The notes below the pieces were generated by a model. It ran no database searches and was not told the DNA's origin. It saw nothing but the letters and a program-made list of their open reading frames with translations. Made by a program: the position numbers and the translations under genes. A DNA stretch of 64,000 nucleotides from assembly GCA_010093705.1 (NCBI GenBank), contig MU006098.1:107981-171980 (forward strand), in the 5' to 3' direction. Of the stretch, positions 42,967-54,518 are shown piece by piece. Positions within the stretch are counted from its first letter, which is position 1, and the number at the start of each line of letters is the position of its first letter. This DNA comes from Patellaria atrata CBS 101060 (taxonomy: Eukaryota > Ascomycota > Dothideomycetes > Patellariales > Patellariaceae).

Positions 42967-44508
42967 TCACGCTGAAGGTCCCTGCTGGGTGTCCTTATCG
43001 TTCGTATGTCGGTGTAGAAGGTTGTTAACCTTCTTAGGGATTGGAGGGTACTTCCACTCTGACACTGTCCACGAAACCGGCTCCTTTGGTTTTTGAGGCA
43101 GCTTCCGCTTGGAGCGACCTGAAACGTACCGAGGAGCACCGCTGGTGGCGCGTTCTCTCAGAGCGGGTTCTGAGCCTTTGGGACGTAGCTTGAGTTTCTT
43201 GTCTCGATGCTCGTCGTCTGAGCCATCGAGCTCGAAGCTGCGAAGGGACATGGCGGCGCGGTCGTTTGGGGTGATAGGCGATTGTATCGCGGAGGAACGA
43301 TGGGAAGGGAGTAACGACGCAGATGCTAGGACGTCAAGAGCTGTCGGTGACCTGATAAGGTCGCTGTGAGTGCGCGAAGTGTAAGGCGGAGGGTCCGAAG
43401 ACTCGTACATCAGCTGATCTCCCATGCTCTTTACATTCTGCGGTTCGCCGTCCAATTCGCTGTCATGCGACCAACATGTCTGATCCACCCCGTACATGGC
43501 GGGTAAGCTGTGTATCTCTTCCCATGTAATGTCCTGAAACACTAAGGAGATATAAAGTACGTCGCCTTGCAACTTATCGTGGCATATGCAATGTTCTTCG
43601 AGGTACGATTTATCCCACATTTGATCTGATTCGTCTGTCGCAAATTCTTGGAGAACTATTCTGCTTAGAAATTCTCCCTTGGTGAGGCGATATGCTTTTA
43701 ACGGTATCCACATCCTCCCTTTGAGAACGTTCGCGAAAGTTTCATGTACAGCTTTCGTAAACGAGGTGTGATCGGTATTAGCTATTGTTAGTTCTTTGTG
43801 AAGACCACGGGACTCGCATCGCTTGTACGCGGTACTGCTGAAGTCGAAGGCGAAAGGTTGCTGTTTACTGGGGACAAAGATTGTACGGATCGTCCAAGAC
43901 TGTGATTTGGGCCTCTCGATTCGTATCGGCAGTTGTGTAATAACCTGGTGCTCGACAGACTCGAGGACAGGCGTGAGGGAGCGAGTACTTCGTCCAGGAT
44001 CTACTCTTTCCATCCGATTTTCGAGATCCATGACTACTTCGTCGACCTTGCTGAGATGTTCACGGATAGTCCTAATATCATTAAAGCACTCGGTGACCTT
44101 ATCAACAGCTTCCTCAGCCTTATCGTCCAACTGTAATTTGAGATTTGTCATGTTCGAATACACCCCCTGAGATAAGGCTTCTCTTAAACGTCGTTCATCG
44201 TCAAGTTGACGCTTCAACTTCTTCACCTCCGTCAGTACCTCCTGGAACTGTTCTGCTGATACGCCGCTCTGAGCCGCTCTTCTCTCATGTACCCATGCTT
44301 GATGACCACAACCACACATCGAGCCCGGCTTCTCCTTGTTTAGCATATAGCTCTGACAACAGCATCGTTCGCGCGCTCCATTAGCCTGAGTGAGGATATA
44401 TTGACATGCTCCTTGCGGTAAGTCGGGATCTACGCTCGCTCTTGGGTTTCGCGGAAGGTGTACCAGATTGTGTTGCCCGTTAGAAAACATCGGGGGAGGA
44501 AGAGACAT
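42967..44508 (-). CDS. Unrecognised Cys-rich, coiled-coil protein, 513 aa
   Basis: A single uninterrupted exon. The N-terminal region (about residues 33-72) holds a compact Cys/His cluster: CQYIL, ERCCCQSY, GSMCGCGHQAWVH. This may bind metal. A coiled coil follows (about 80-165, EVLTEVKKLKRQLDDERRLR onward), then a globular middle part (about 190-360, containing WTIRTIFVPSKQQPFAFDFS and YLEEHCICHDKL) and a basic Ser-rich tail with KKLKLRPKG and RSKRKLPQKPKEP, possible nuclear localisation signals. No signal peptide or membrane segment. The architecture suggests a nuclear or scaffold protein, but I do not recognise a family. Confidence 0.75.
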   Translation of the reverse strand: MSLPPPMFSNGQHNLVHLPRNPRASVDPDLPQGACQYILTQANGARERCCCQSYMLNKEKPGSMCGCGHQAWVHERRAAQSGVSAEQFQEVLTEVKKLKRQLDDERRLREALSQGVYSNMTNLKLQLDDKAEEAVDKVTECFNDIRTIREHLSKVDEVVMDLENRMERVDPGRSTRSLTPVLESVEHQVITQLPIRIERPKSQSWTIRTIFVPSKQQPFAFDFSSTAYKRCESRGLHKELTIANTDHTSFTKAVHETFANVLKGRMWIPLKAYRLTKGEFLSRIVLQEFATDESDQMWDKSYLEEHCICHDKLQGDVLYISLVFQDITWEEIHSLPAMYGVDQTCWSHDSELDGEPQNVKSMGDQLMYESSDPPPYTSRTHSDLIRSPTALDVLASASLLPSHRSSAIQSPITPNDRAAMSLRSFELDGSDDEHRDKKLKLRPKGSEPALRERATSGAPRYVSGRSKRKLPQKPKEPVSWTVSEWKYPPIPKKVNNLLHRHTNDKDTQQGPSA

Positions 44509-47500
44509 CTGTCCCTAAGCAGCGCAGTTCAAATATGTTCATTGAGCGGAACGACGGGTCGATAAGGGGTGAGGAGTGGCACTGCGGTCAGAAATGACGC
44601 GAGGCTCCAGATTTCCTACGGTGGGAAGTGTCAGTCGGTCTGGGGGCGCGAGAGTTATATCAAAAGTTTCAGAAGGGGGAACCGTGTGGGATAACCGGGG
44701 CGAGGCTACGCACCTGATAAGGGTGTGGAAAGATGCAGAAGAAACCGAAAGAGCAGATCCCAGCGGATGCTCCCGTGGGGCGTATGTTTTAGGCGCTGGC
44801 AATGTGCAATTCCAGCAGGAGAACGAGCGCCTTGTTTCTCTTAAAGCGTGGATATGGACGGCTTCGAAGTCGCAGGGCAGGTGAATATTTGTTCGAACAC
44901 CAGGAAGAAAGTGTCGAAAAAGGCCGGTGCAGGTACTATCATCCTTTTAGGAGATATAGTTGGCCCATCCCGCACAAGGCAGGGCTAGTTCCCGCGTTAG
45001 GGGTGGGAGACTGGGAGTGTTCAGTCATGTTGCGGCATCCCCGGCGGAGAGAGGTTACAAGGCTAGATTCGATCATTTCGGGGTTAGGAAACATTTGGCA
45101 TCCAAGCCCATCTTTGTTGCTCGACTGTGACATGCGCCGCCTATCTCAATTCTAATGAGAAGTGGGTTGGGTGTCCTAGGGGACCGTGCAGAGCTGGGTT
45201 TTCTGGCGTTGCTTACAGGTCAGTGGATGGAAAGGGGAGAGAGGTAGAGATAAGGAGCGCGGGGCGTTGATGTCCCAGCAGACGCCTGAACAAGGACGAG
45301 AGAACGATGTCGGACAAGCGGGCGTGGGATTTTGAGCATTTTGCAGCACATTGTGGAACACCGATACGATATCATGGGGGTAAAGGGGGGGGGGGGGAAT
45401 TGTGGTATACAGTACGTCCACTCTGCCGTGTACACCAGGGTTCTCATGATGTCCCAGCATAATAATACAAAGAGTCATTTTGTTACGCTCTGATAGTACT
45501 CATCCTGGAAAACATTTGTGTCATTTTCAACGTTGATCGTGTTATTGTTGAGCATGTTATGTTGTGGCTGTAGGAAAGGTGTTCGCGGCGCATCTTCAAC
45601 CCAAAGGTTCGGTCCGTTTGTCAAGGCATCCCACTGTTCCCACTCTCCTCGCTCCACCTCATATAAAAAAAAGGCGCTGAATATTATAAATTCTCTCCAT
45701 CCCCAACGGCTCCGAAAGAGACATAAAGTTCAAGTTGGAAGTCTGGTATGTCGATCCGGGATTATAATTGCCAGAATCGGGATGGATATATTTCTGAGAA
45801 ATTTGTATAGGTTACTTGTAGTCCTCGGTCCTTGAATTCCATGGGAGCCCCCAGAAGGTTCACTTTCGCCGAGTGAATCTCAGACCAGGTCTTGATCAAA
45901 TGGCCATGAGTTGTGCCTGCACATGCACCCGTGGCGGCGGGGGATATTCTCAGGGTAAAGCGTACGAAGTAAAAGCCGTGAAGCATGAAATTCAATTCCC
46001 ATGGAGAATACGGCACTCTATGCCGTATGCGTATGGGGGTGTAAGGCTTGAGTAGCTCTACAGACTACAGTACGGTGCTACTCCCGGTAGGGGCTAAACT
46101 GATCAAACTCGTTGATAACCAACAGCCCCTTCTGTAGACTACCGGTACCTCCGTACTGTATCTAGAAATAGATCCTTATCCGTCTCTTCTCAACACGACC
46201 GCCTCCAACAATAAAGCGCAGGTCGAGGAAAGCTTATTGAAAGCCAGAAAGAGTGAGAGGTACGGAGAATGTACTGTACACTTTGTAACACGAACCGAAA
46301 GATGGAATTATTTGCCCTTATCTTCGCAGTTTCGCACGCCTAGTAAAGTATCATACCGGACTCGTCGAGCACTTTGGCGAGGGTTTTTCTTGTGGGTTTA
46401 TCCCACATGGTGCCATTGTTATGGACTCGGTCCCCGCTTGGTCTATCCCTGCCTTCATCTACTGTACTGAATGTATATGATCGGTTAGCATGAAGTACGA
46501 AAATGGTTTCTCGATAATTGATACGCTTGAGAAGAGAATGACCTGAAGACGCTGCAAATAACGAAGATGACGACTGAAGATCGAAGACAAGAAAAGGCGA
46601 GCAGAAGCCGGATTGCCGATGATGCTGATTTGACGAGGTATGAAACGGTAGAACTAAAAGAACAGCAAAAAAAAGATGTGATGTATCAACGTGGCTTTTC
46701 TAGAAACTCTAGGCCTCTTCTAACAGAACTTAACCCTTTGTGGCCACGAGGCTGAAACATATATTTATGATGGTGTAAACTCAAAATATCTGATACCTCC
46801 CATTTATTTGGCTTGGGAGCCCAGCGTCGAGCAGGTCAGCACCTCAGGAAGCAGGGCGATGTGCCACGCAACCTGTGCCTGGCCGATCATTGGAACTAAA
46901 ACGTCTGTAGGATTCACCATTAGATTTTTAAGATCCCATCACGGTATTCGGTATTCACAAGGTACCCAAGTATTTCAGTTGTCATGAATTGCCTTTTGAG
47001 CTCCACCGCAGCATCAGCCTGAGATGACACCTCATACAATATCCCACGTAAAGCACATCTTCTGGGCTTCTTGACAATTTTCTAGCTCTCTGTCTAATTC
47101 ATCACTCATTCTGAAAATAAGGCCAAGAGATGGTTGAATTTGCCGACGGCGTAGGGAAGAGCAAAGCGAATCCCGTTTTGGGAATTGAGTGGATGTTGAA
47201 AAAGTCATCAGAATCTGTCATCCACGCCGACGGAAAGACGCCATGCATCGTCTACAGTAGCCTATCGACTTGCTTGCCTCTACATCGTGTCAACCTCTGA
47301 ACGGTTGGTAGTTCTCCAGGTCTTGCTAGGGCTTCAGTTCTGAAAATTTGCGCCGCGATTCTCTCAACTCGTGAGTGACGGCTTTCTTCCTGACGATAAT
47401 CTCACGCCCACTCTGAGCTCTTCTAATTGCAAAATCTTCTTCGCAGCTCGTTCGCATTTGATTCTGGACTTTCATCTCCGTGAGCATGAAAATATGTTTA

Positions 47501-48840
47501 TTCACCGATTGGGTATCTTCTCCAGCCTCTTATGCACTAACCGATGTGATATGGCAGTAGGTCCGATCTGGTAGGTGCAGAACGCTTACTTCCCATTTTC
47601 TTCTTTCCTTTAGCTGTACTGAACCTTAGCAAACTCCAGTACGCTCTTCTCCATATCCATATCAACGGTCACCTTTCTTTTCTTCTCTCGCTTCTGCTTC
47701 TGCGGCTGTCCTTCCGCGACCCATTAGGCACCGGTCCACGTCCCAAGAACATCGTTGACATCCAATATCTTGGAGCTCATAGGATAAGCGTTACTGAAGA
47801 CCTGCTCCACGCGGCTCGACCCGCAGATCGGGTAGACTATGTCTATTCGGACCTTCTGAGATCAGCACGGATCAGATAAGCTCCATCCCCACGCAATGGT
47901 TGGTACAGCGCTATGAAGAGATAGGTGTTCATAGACCTCCTGAACGCCTCCGTGTGACGTCGTCCCAAGGCACCGGGTCTAGAGTTGCATTGAAGCAGCT
48001 GATAACACGGTGGAAAGCCCGTCCTCATTGTTGCCTGACAAACTAGTCCTTGATAATGTCCTCCCGCATTGAAGTGTAGTATGGGGGAAATTTTGCTTTT
48101 GGTCCTGGAGACGAGATACGAGTATGAAGCCAAACATCCAAACCTTGAGAGATAGACAAAAACAACTATCAGCGTATGGTAGCAAGACCTTTTACCCTTC
48201 GAAACATGCGATCCAAAAACTTTGGACGTGAATATAACAACCGGGGGTGGAACAGACCGTCGCGTAAACTACATTCCACTTAGAATAGCAAGGCGCCTCA
48301 TGCTTTACATAGCTTATAGTCTAAGTACAGACATTTTTTCTTAGCTGTTAACCTACTTTAAGGGACCTCAATGTTTTCTCGTCAACGAAACATACAGAGT
48401 CTACATGCAACCCGCGGAGGCGGGTTGGAACCTGCAGTTTACAGCACTTCTACCGGGATACTCGCTTTCAAAAGTCCTTAGCCATGCATCGGAGAACGCG
48501 GGCCTACCGCTTTTCTGCATGACAATCGTCTCTGTAGTGTAACTATAGAAGTTTGGTTACCGATTTGCACATGGATTCATGGGACCTTTCACGGGAAAGC
48601 GGTCTGACATATCAAATTATTGGAACACCTGGAGAGCTCTCTTATCAAGGAATCAGACTATAACTTTTATTATGTCTTCAGCCTTGGTTATCATTACATA
48701 AGATATTTCTTTTTTCTGCGTGACCACTCGATCAATATCGATTGTTCTTCCTTAACCGCCAGCAACGAGACAGCTTTATCACTCGACATAAACAATGAAT
48801 ACGAGAAGAATACAGACTCCAGCTGAGATATTGAAAGCCA
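44509..48840. other. 4.3-kb gene-poor stretch
   Basis: No gene I can support on either strand; open frames are short and show no domain. It holds a run of 13 G at 45385-45397, an imperfect inverted repeat at 46057-46163, and many GTAC/TACAGTACGG-type palindromic words. It may contain old repeat DNA, but I could not identify a family. Confidence 0.5.
46057..46163 (+). repeat. Imperfect inverted repeat (about 107 bp)
   Basis: The left arm 46057-46096 and right arm 46122-46163 share inverted blocks TACAGTACGG, CCGGTAG and GGGGCT in the same order, separated by small gaps. A loop of about 25 bp lies between. It could form a cruciform or be a decayed MITE. Confidence 0.4.
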
Positions 48841-49910
48841 CTACATCAGGAAAGTTGGGGGTAATTCAGGGCCTATCATTATCAGCATGTGCTCATCGGA
48901 AGGTCGTAGTTTTCATTTCTCACTCACCCCATATGTGTAGATTACCGGGACCCGCCTTTGTTCGCGAAGTGGGTGTTGTATCATCAACAAGATCTCCATC
49001 GACATAATGTTCCATCATAAACTTCGAAGGATCCCACCTAATAGAGTCAACAAACGTTCATCAAACTCTCGATTGCTATCACTCACCAGTAATCGAATAT
49101 CTGTGACCCAAGGACATGGCGCCCAATACCCCAAACAAGGTCATACCCCTTTTCTCTCAACCACTGATGTCCAAGACCTTGGATATCGAAATCGTGGACC
49201 TCATAACTGGAATGATGTACGTGAAACTTCGGACCTTCGAAGAAGAAAAAACAGTGGTGGTCTACTTGCTCCTTTCCTCTATCAAGATGCATAAAAGTGG
49301 TTATATCTTCATTCGTGTCGCCATCATACACCAGGTCTGTCGACTTCAAGTTGAAATGCTTCGTATAAAACTCGTACGCCTTCTTGTAGTTCGTCGTACA
49401 GAGGCCGAAGTGACCTAGCTTATGTATCGGTGCCGGGCCATGCTTGAATCGCTGTGTATGGTTGACGGGTCGGTTCTTGTGAGTAGGATAGTTGTAGTCG
49501 AGTTCAGGTAGACTGTCATCGACGCCTTTCTCGCTTTGGCCATAGATCAGATGCCAGGGGCAGTTGTCGATAGGCTCATAGAACGTTACCCGTTTGCCGC
49601 CACCCGGTGCGTCGAGATCCTCAATCTTTGATGCACCCGGTAAGGTTTCTGATGCGCGTTCTAGGTCTTCTAGTGAATCGACCACGAATCCTGCACCGCT
49701 GAATTTACTTTCCGAGCCTTTAAGTGAACAGTACACGAAAGGTTCCTTGCCATAACCCTTATAGTAGGTTCGGTCTTCCTTCTCCTCAGCTACGGTGAAA
49801 CCAAAATCTAGCAGGAACTTGTGGGCCGCTTCATGATCGGCGTGGGTATAATTAATATGGGCGATGCGTTTCAGGGAAATCTTTGGGGGTTCGGTGGCGG
49901 CTGGAGACAT
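48841..49910 (-). CDS. Extradiol ring-cleavage dioxygenase (VOC/glyoxalase superfamily)
   Basis: Predicted Fe(II)-dependent dioxygenase that opens a catechol-type ring next to the hydroxyls. Exons 49910-49087, 49037-48928 and 48872-48841 encode 321 residues; introns are 49 and 55 nt. Two VOC modules: N-terminal (about 12-125, LKRIAHINYTHADHEAAHKF) and C-terminal (about 160-300). The second carries a likely 2-His-1-carboxylate metal site: His167 (KLGHFGL), His233 (HVHHSSYEVHDFD) and Glu284 (FMMEHY). The C terminus WGPELPPTFL fits fungal members. The short last exon is only 32 nt. It is divergent from the FAD monooxygenase gene, fitting a shared promoter and pathway. A non-ring-cleaving VOC enzyme is possible, but the HHSSYEV motif favours an extradiol type. 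Confidence 0.85.
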
Positions 49911-50895
49911 GATGTCAAGATGTTGAAGCTATTTGGGGACAGCTTCTACTGGAATTTCGAAATCAGATTTAACTACCTATCGACGAACACAGCTTATCAT
50001 ATATAGGTTTATAGCAAATGTTCGAGGCCGTGAGGCGACCAAGACGGCAAATGAAGTCTTTCCTTCCGACGGCAACCAAGAAAGCAAGCACTTCGATCTG
50101 GTCAAGTGAGAGGTGGAGAAGAATTGCATTGACGGGCTAATGTGAGAAGAGCTATCTAACTATGCCGGACTAATGTTGACTCTGATAGGGCCGATCATAG
50201 AACGGCTTTTTCTGCTCCGCATTGTTTGATGTGGGGTTGACGCGATGGAAGTGTTCATCATTCCAGTCGCGGGGTCCTCTTGGTCATTTACTCGATCCAG
50301 GTCCTAATCCTTTACCATCCTCTATACCTAGTTCTCATGTTGTGGCTATCTCCTCTCGGTCACGGCTAGCATTCCTTAGTTACTGCGATAAAGTACCGTG
50401 TGCCTGCACACGTCAGTGTACTATCGAGTTCCAGTGAATAATGGATTGATACCGACAGTTATTCTGGCCCAATTATGCTGAGTCCTTCAAACAATCCTGC
50501 TGTCCTGCATAGTAGAGCTGGATACAAACCCAAAGAGACACCGTACAGTGGTTTTAAGCCGGGAGAACCATGACCGGATGGGATATAACACCACTTTCAC
50601 TTGGTTCTGTTTTCCAGTCATGGGTATTGCACGAGTAATCTTCCGGATATGGTACCGATACCGACGTCTCGCAAGAGTAGAATCAGGACGTACCCTTTTA
50701 CGAACATGTTAACCAGGTGCCTCGTTGGAAGCTCCCCTGTTAGAGAGCCGCGAGGGATCGTCATAGGACCTCTACTTTCATGATGATGAGCATACCTCCG
50801 CAGGATCGAAGCTGAAGAACATATAAAATACTTATTTGCTCGAGGAGTAGTTTTTCTGGGGATTTTTCGTACAATCTACTCGCCCGATACTCACC
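49911..50895. promoter_or_regulatory. Divergent promoter region of the dioxygenase and monooxygenase genes
   Basis: 985 bp between two divergent starts, with no gene inside. It is the natural place for a pathway-regulator binding site. I did not identify a clear CGG..CCG palindrome by eye. Confidence 0.45.
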
Positions 50896-52948
50896 ATGTC
50901 TTCCACTGAACAGTTCACCGATGTCTCCACTATGATCGAAGTTGACCACCTCATCATAGGTGCTGGGCCAGCAGGAGCTTCCCTAGCATGTTTTCTCGCG
51001 TCATATGGTGAATACATGTATAAAAGTCAGATTTAACCATCGTACTAAACTTCTAAAGGACTTAAGGGGTTGGTGATATGTGCCGCACCAGGTACAGCAG
51101 AGACACCAAGAGCTCATATTACCAACATGGCAGCATTAGGTACAGTAAATCGCCTCCTAGAATGCTCTCACAGACGGCTGATGGTTAAATTCTAGAGTGT
51201 CTAAGGGATATCGGACTGGAAGAAGAAGTACTAAAGAATGCAACACCCAACGAATGCATGAGCCATACGAGATGGTGCCGGTCAATGGCCGGAGAAGAAT
51301 ATGCGAGAATCTATTCGTGGGGAAATGATCCCAAGCGGAAAGTACGACTTCCACATCCGCCTTTCAAAAGACTATAGGAACTTACTAGAGGATTCTAGGG
51401 CGACTACGATTCGGCAAGTCACTGCACGCACGTCGATATACCGCAAACGATTCTTGAACCAATCCTCGTCCGTAGGGCAACGCATAGCGGGTTCAAATGT
51501 CGCTTTAATACAGTATTTCTTTCTTTCGAACATGAAAAATCTGGCAAGGTTGTAAGCAAACTCCAAGATAACCTTACCGAAGCCGTCTACTACGTACAGT
51601 CCAAATACTTATATGGTTGCGATGGTGCACGGAGCCGTATTACGCGCCAATTGGACTTACCATTGATGAAAAAACCGGGTCAAGGGGTAGCAATGAACGT
51701 TTTAGCAGATGTCGACCTATCCAGGTATTTGAAAGATCGAGTCGGCAACCTCCACTGGGTCCAGACACCTGACGAGGAATACCCTGATTGGGCTTGGAGC
51801 ATAATCGTTCGGATGGTAAAACCCTGGCATGAGTAGGTTCTCTTTTCAGATGGCGTCACCCCGATGCTGAGTGTTCTAGGTGGATGTTCATCGTTCTGCC
51901 CAAACCCGGTACCGAGTTTGACGACTCGTTGACAGAGGACGACTGGATGCCGCAGCTAAGGAAAGCAGTTGGAGACGATTCTCTTCCAATCAAGATACTA
52001 GGCATCTCCAAATGGACCATCAATGAAATAGTAGCCGAGAGCTATTCCGAGGGGAACATGTGAGGGCTCGTTATTCTCTGTCTGCTGAACCTTGATTGAT
52101 CCCTTATTAGATTCTGCCTCGGAGATGCTGTGCATAGGCATCCTCCTTTCAACGGCCTTGGAAGTAACACATGTGTTCAGGATGCTTACAATCTTGCCTG
52201 GAAAATAGCATATGTCGAGAAAGGACTTGCTGATCCCAAGATACTCTCTTCATATTCTGCTGAGCGACAGCCCGTCGGTGTAGGCGTGGTCACTCGCGCT
52301 AATCAAGGTCTTCGTGACCACTTCCCCGTCTGTGAAGCGCTCGGCATGCTCGACGACGACGTCAAAGTCCGCACGCAGAAGTTCAACGAGCTGGCCGAGA
52401 ACTCGCCTGCCGGCGTGGCTCGCAGAGCAGCGTTGCAAGAGGCGGTTTATGGGACTCGTCGTGAATTCCATGGGGTTGGACAGGAGATGAATCAGCGGTA
52501 TGAGTCGAGCGCTGTATACCTTGCTGACGAAGGCTCGCGACCACCCCTACCAGAGGACCCAATTTTAGAGTATCAGATGACTACATACCCGGGAAGCAGG
52601 CTCCCACATGCGTGGTTGAATACGAGAATTCCCGGAAAACGGTTTTCAACACATGATCTTGCAGGTCATAGCCATTTTTGTCTTTTCACGAGTATCGGAG
52701 GGGACGCATGGCGGGAAGCTGGGATGAAAGTAGGTAAGGAGTTGGGTTTGGAAATCAAGACATTCTCAATTGGGTGGAAGCAGGATTATGAAGATGTCTA
52801 TTCGGATTGGACGAGGAGAAAGGAGGTCGAGGAGGATGGAGTGGTGCTCGTTAGACCAGATCGGTTCGTGGCGTGGAGGTCGAAGAGCATGATTGCTAAT
52901 TGTGAGGAAAAGCTGATGCTGGTTATGAAGAGTATACTTTCGATATAG
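50896..52948 (+). CDS. FAD-dependent aromatic monooxygenase (phenol-hydroxylase/2,4-dichlorophenol-hydroxylase type)
   Basis: Group A flavin monooxygenase expected to hydroxylate a phenolic ring with NAD(P)H and O2. Exons 50896-51007, 51059-51139, 51196-51341, 51399-51832, 51880-52059 and 52111-52948 encode 596 residues; introns are 47-57 nt and all frames agree. The Rossmann motif is GAGPAG (residues 22-27). The middle flavin motif is YGCDGARSRITRQL, and the C-terminal FAD motif is GDAVHRHPPFNGLGSNTC. A thioredoxin-like C-terminal domain follows (about 480-596, ending RPDRFVAWRS). This architecture is shared with TfdB and MhpA-like enzymes. The start is fixed by the N-terminal dinucleotide-binding strand. 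It is followed 575 bp downstream by the FAH-family gene in the same direction. Confidence 0.92.
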
Positions 52949-53523
52949 GAGGGCGGTAGTGCGTAATATTCACGACCAATGCTGTAATATTATCTGTTAT
53001 GTTATATACAGATATAGACAGAATAGTAGGTATTTTCAGGGGCAACATGTAGTCATACAGCTACAATGGAGGATCGTGCGTACTCGTACTATAATTCAAC
53101 CTCCAGAACTCATGACTTCTCCTATCCAAACGAATGGATTTCAAAGCAGATAGAAACAACACATGGGGTATACTGCATTTTGAAGCATTACGAATGCATA
53201 CCGCTGGACCATACAGTAAGCTTCGAGAAGCCGGTACCTCTCCCAAGGACAGACGGCAAACTCTCAAGTTATTACACCGAGAACATTAGCCCGGCGGGGG
53301 TCACATCATCACATCTCGTATGGAGCTACGATTCGCGCAGCTCAACCACTATAGCCAACGGTTCTCCCGGCAGTTGTTACGACTCTGGACTTACCCCACG
53401 TCAACTGGAGTAATAGCACGAAAGGACCCTGGTATGATATTTTCCAGTGACATACTTCTAGCAGTTATGTGGGACTTTACTTCTACTGCTCGTACGCCCG
53501 AGTTTGCTTAACTTTTGCCCACC
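52949..53523. other. Intergenic between monooxygenase and FAH-family genes
   Basis: Contains the terminator of one gene and promoter of the next. A 115-codon frame at 53066-53413 shows no domain and is not annotated. Confidence 0.5.
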
Positions 53524-54518
53524 ATGTCGGAGTTCCAAAGACTCATACGGTTCGAAGATGAGAGCGGGAATGTCATCTACGGTGATTTGAACGAGGAGTT
53601 ACCCGCCGCGCAGATTGTGGGTAAGACGGTATCGGTGCTGGACGGGCATGTGCAGTCCGGGTTCACGAAGACGGATAAGAAGGCTACGGTCAAGAAAGTA
53701 GGCTTTCCATGTCTAAAGATGGGTTGGTTGTAACTAGAACTGATCGATTAGCTCCTTTCTCCTCTCCCGAAAGCGCACGCCATCATCTGCGTCGGTCTTA
53801 ACTACGCCCACCATGCTAAGGAAGCAAATGTACCTCACCCTTTCCTCAAATACTCCCCATCCCCCCCCCCCAAAAAAAATATATCACACATACAGCAACA
53901 CAGCAATACAGAATCTAACACACACCCCAGCTCACCGTTCCCCCCTACCCCGTCATATTCACCAAACCCCCCGACGCCCTCGCCGGTCCCCTCGACGAAG
54001 TCCCAGTCCACCCCTCTGCCCAAGAAATGCTCGACTACGAAGGCGAGCTCACAATCATAATCGGTAAAGACGCAAAAAACGTCTCGGAAGCCGACGCGCT
54101 AAACTACATCCTCGGCTACACCTCCGGCAACGACGTGTCGGCGCGAAACTTCCAGCTCCCCGAGGTCTCCGGGGGACAGTTCTGCTACGCCAAATCGTTC
54201 GACGCCTTCGCGCCCATCGGTCCCGCTATCGTTCATCCGTCGCTCGTCCCGGATCCCCAGGGCTTGAAGCTCTGGACGAAGGTTAATGGGGAGGTTAGGC
54301 AGGAGTCCGGCACTAATGATATGATTTGGAGCGTGGCGAAGATCGTGGAACATGTTACTAGGGGCACGACGGTGAGGAAGGGGACGGTGGTTATGACGGG
54401 GACGCCGTCCGGGGTCGGGTTGTTTATGAGTCCGAAGGGGTTCATCAAGGATGGGGATGAGGTTGAGGTTGGGATTGAGGGGGTCGGGAGTATATCTAAT
54501 AAGATTAGGTTTGAGTGA
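53524..54518 (+). CDS. Fumarylacetoacetate-hydrolase-family enzyme
   Basis: Metal-dependent hydrolase/isomerase of the FAH fold, expected to act on a ring-fission product by C-C cleavage, tautomerisation or decarboxylation. Exons 53524-53697, 53752-53829 and 53931-54518 encode 279 residues. The metal site is typical: Glu121 and Glu123 in DYEGEL and Asp152 in GNDVSARNFQ. YAKSFDAFAPIGPAIV and GTPSGVGLFMSPKGF follow as in the family. The second intron (101 nt) holds an 11-C/8-A tract. The size and sequence resemble the HpcE/FAHD1-like branch rather than long FAH of tyrosine catabolism. Its position beside a ring hydroxylase and an extradiol dioxygenase suggests it processes their product. Confidence 0.92.

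Noticed and set aside
44576-44884. 102-codon frame upstream of the Cys-rich coiled-coil gene
   Set aside because: Composition and lack of any motif suggest chance; it overlaps the promoter region.
48395-48480. tRNA-like sequence on the minus strand with a GGTTCCAACCC B-box-like word
   Set aside because: No consistent acceptor, D or T stems and no good A box.
53066-53413. 115-codon plus-strand frame between the monooxygenase and FAH genes
   Set aside because: No signal peptide, domain or family resemblance, and it lies in a normal promoter interval.
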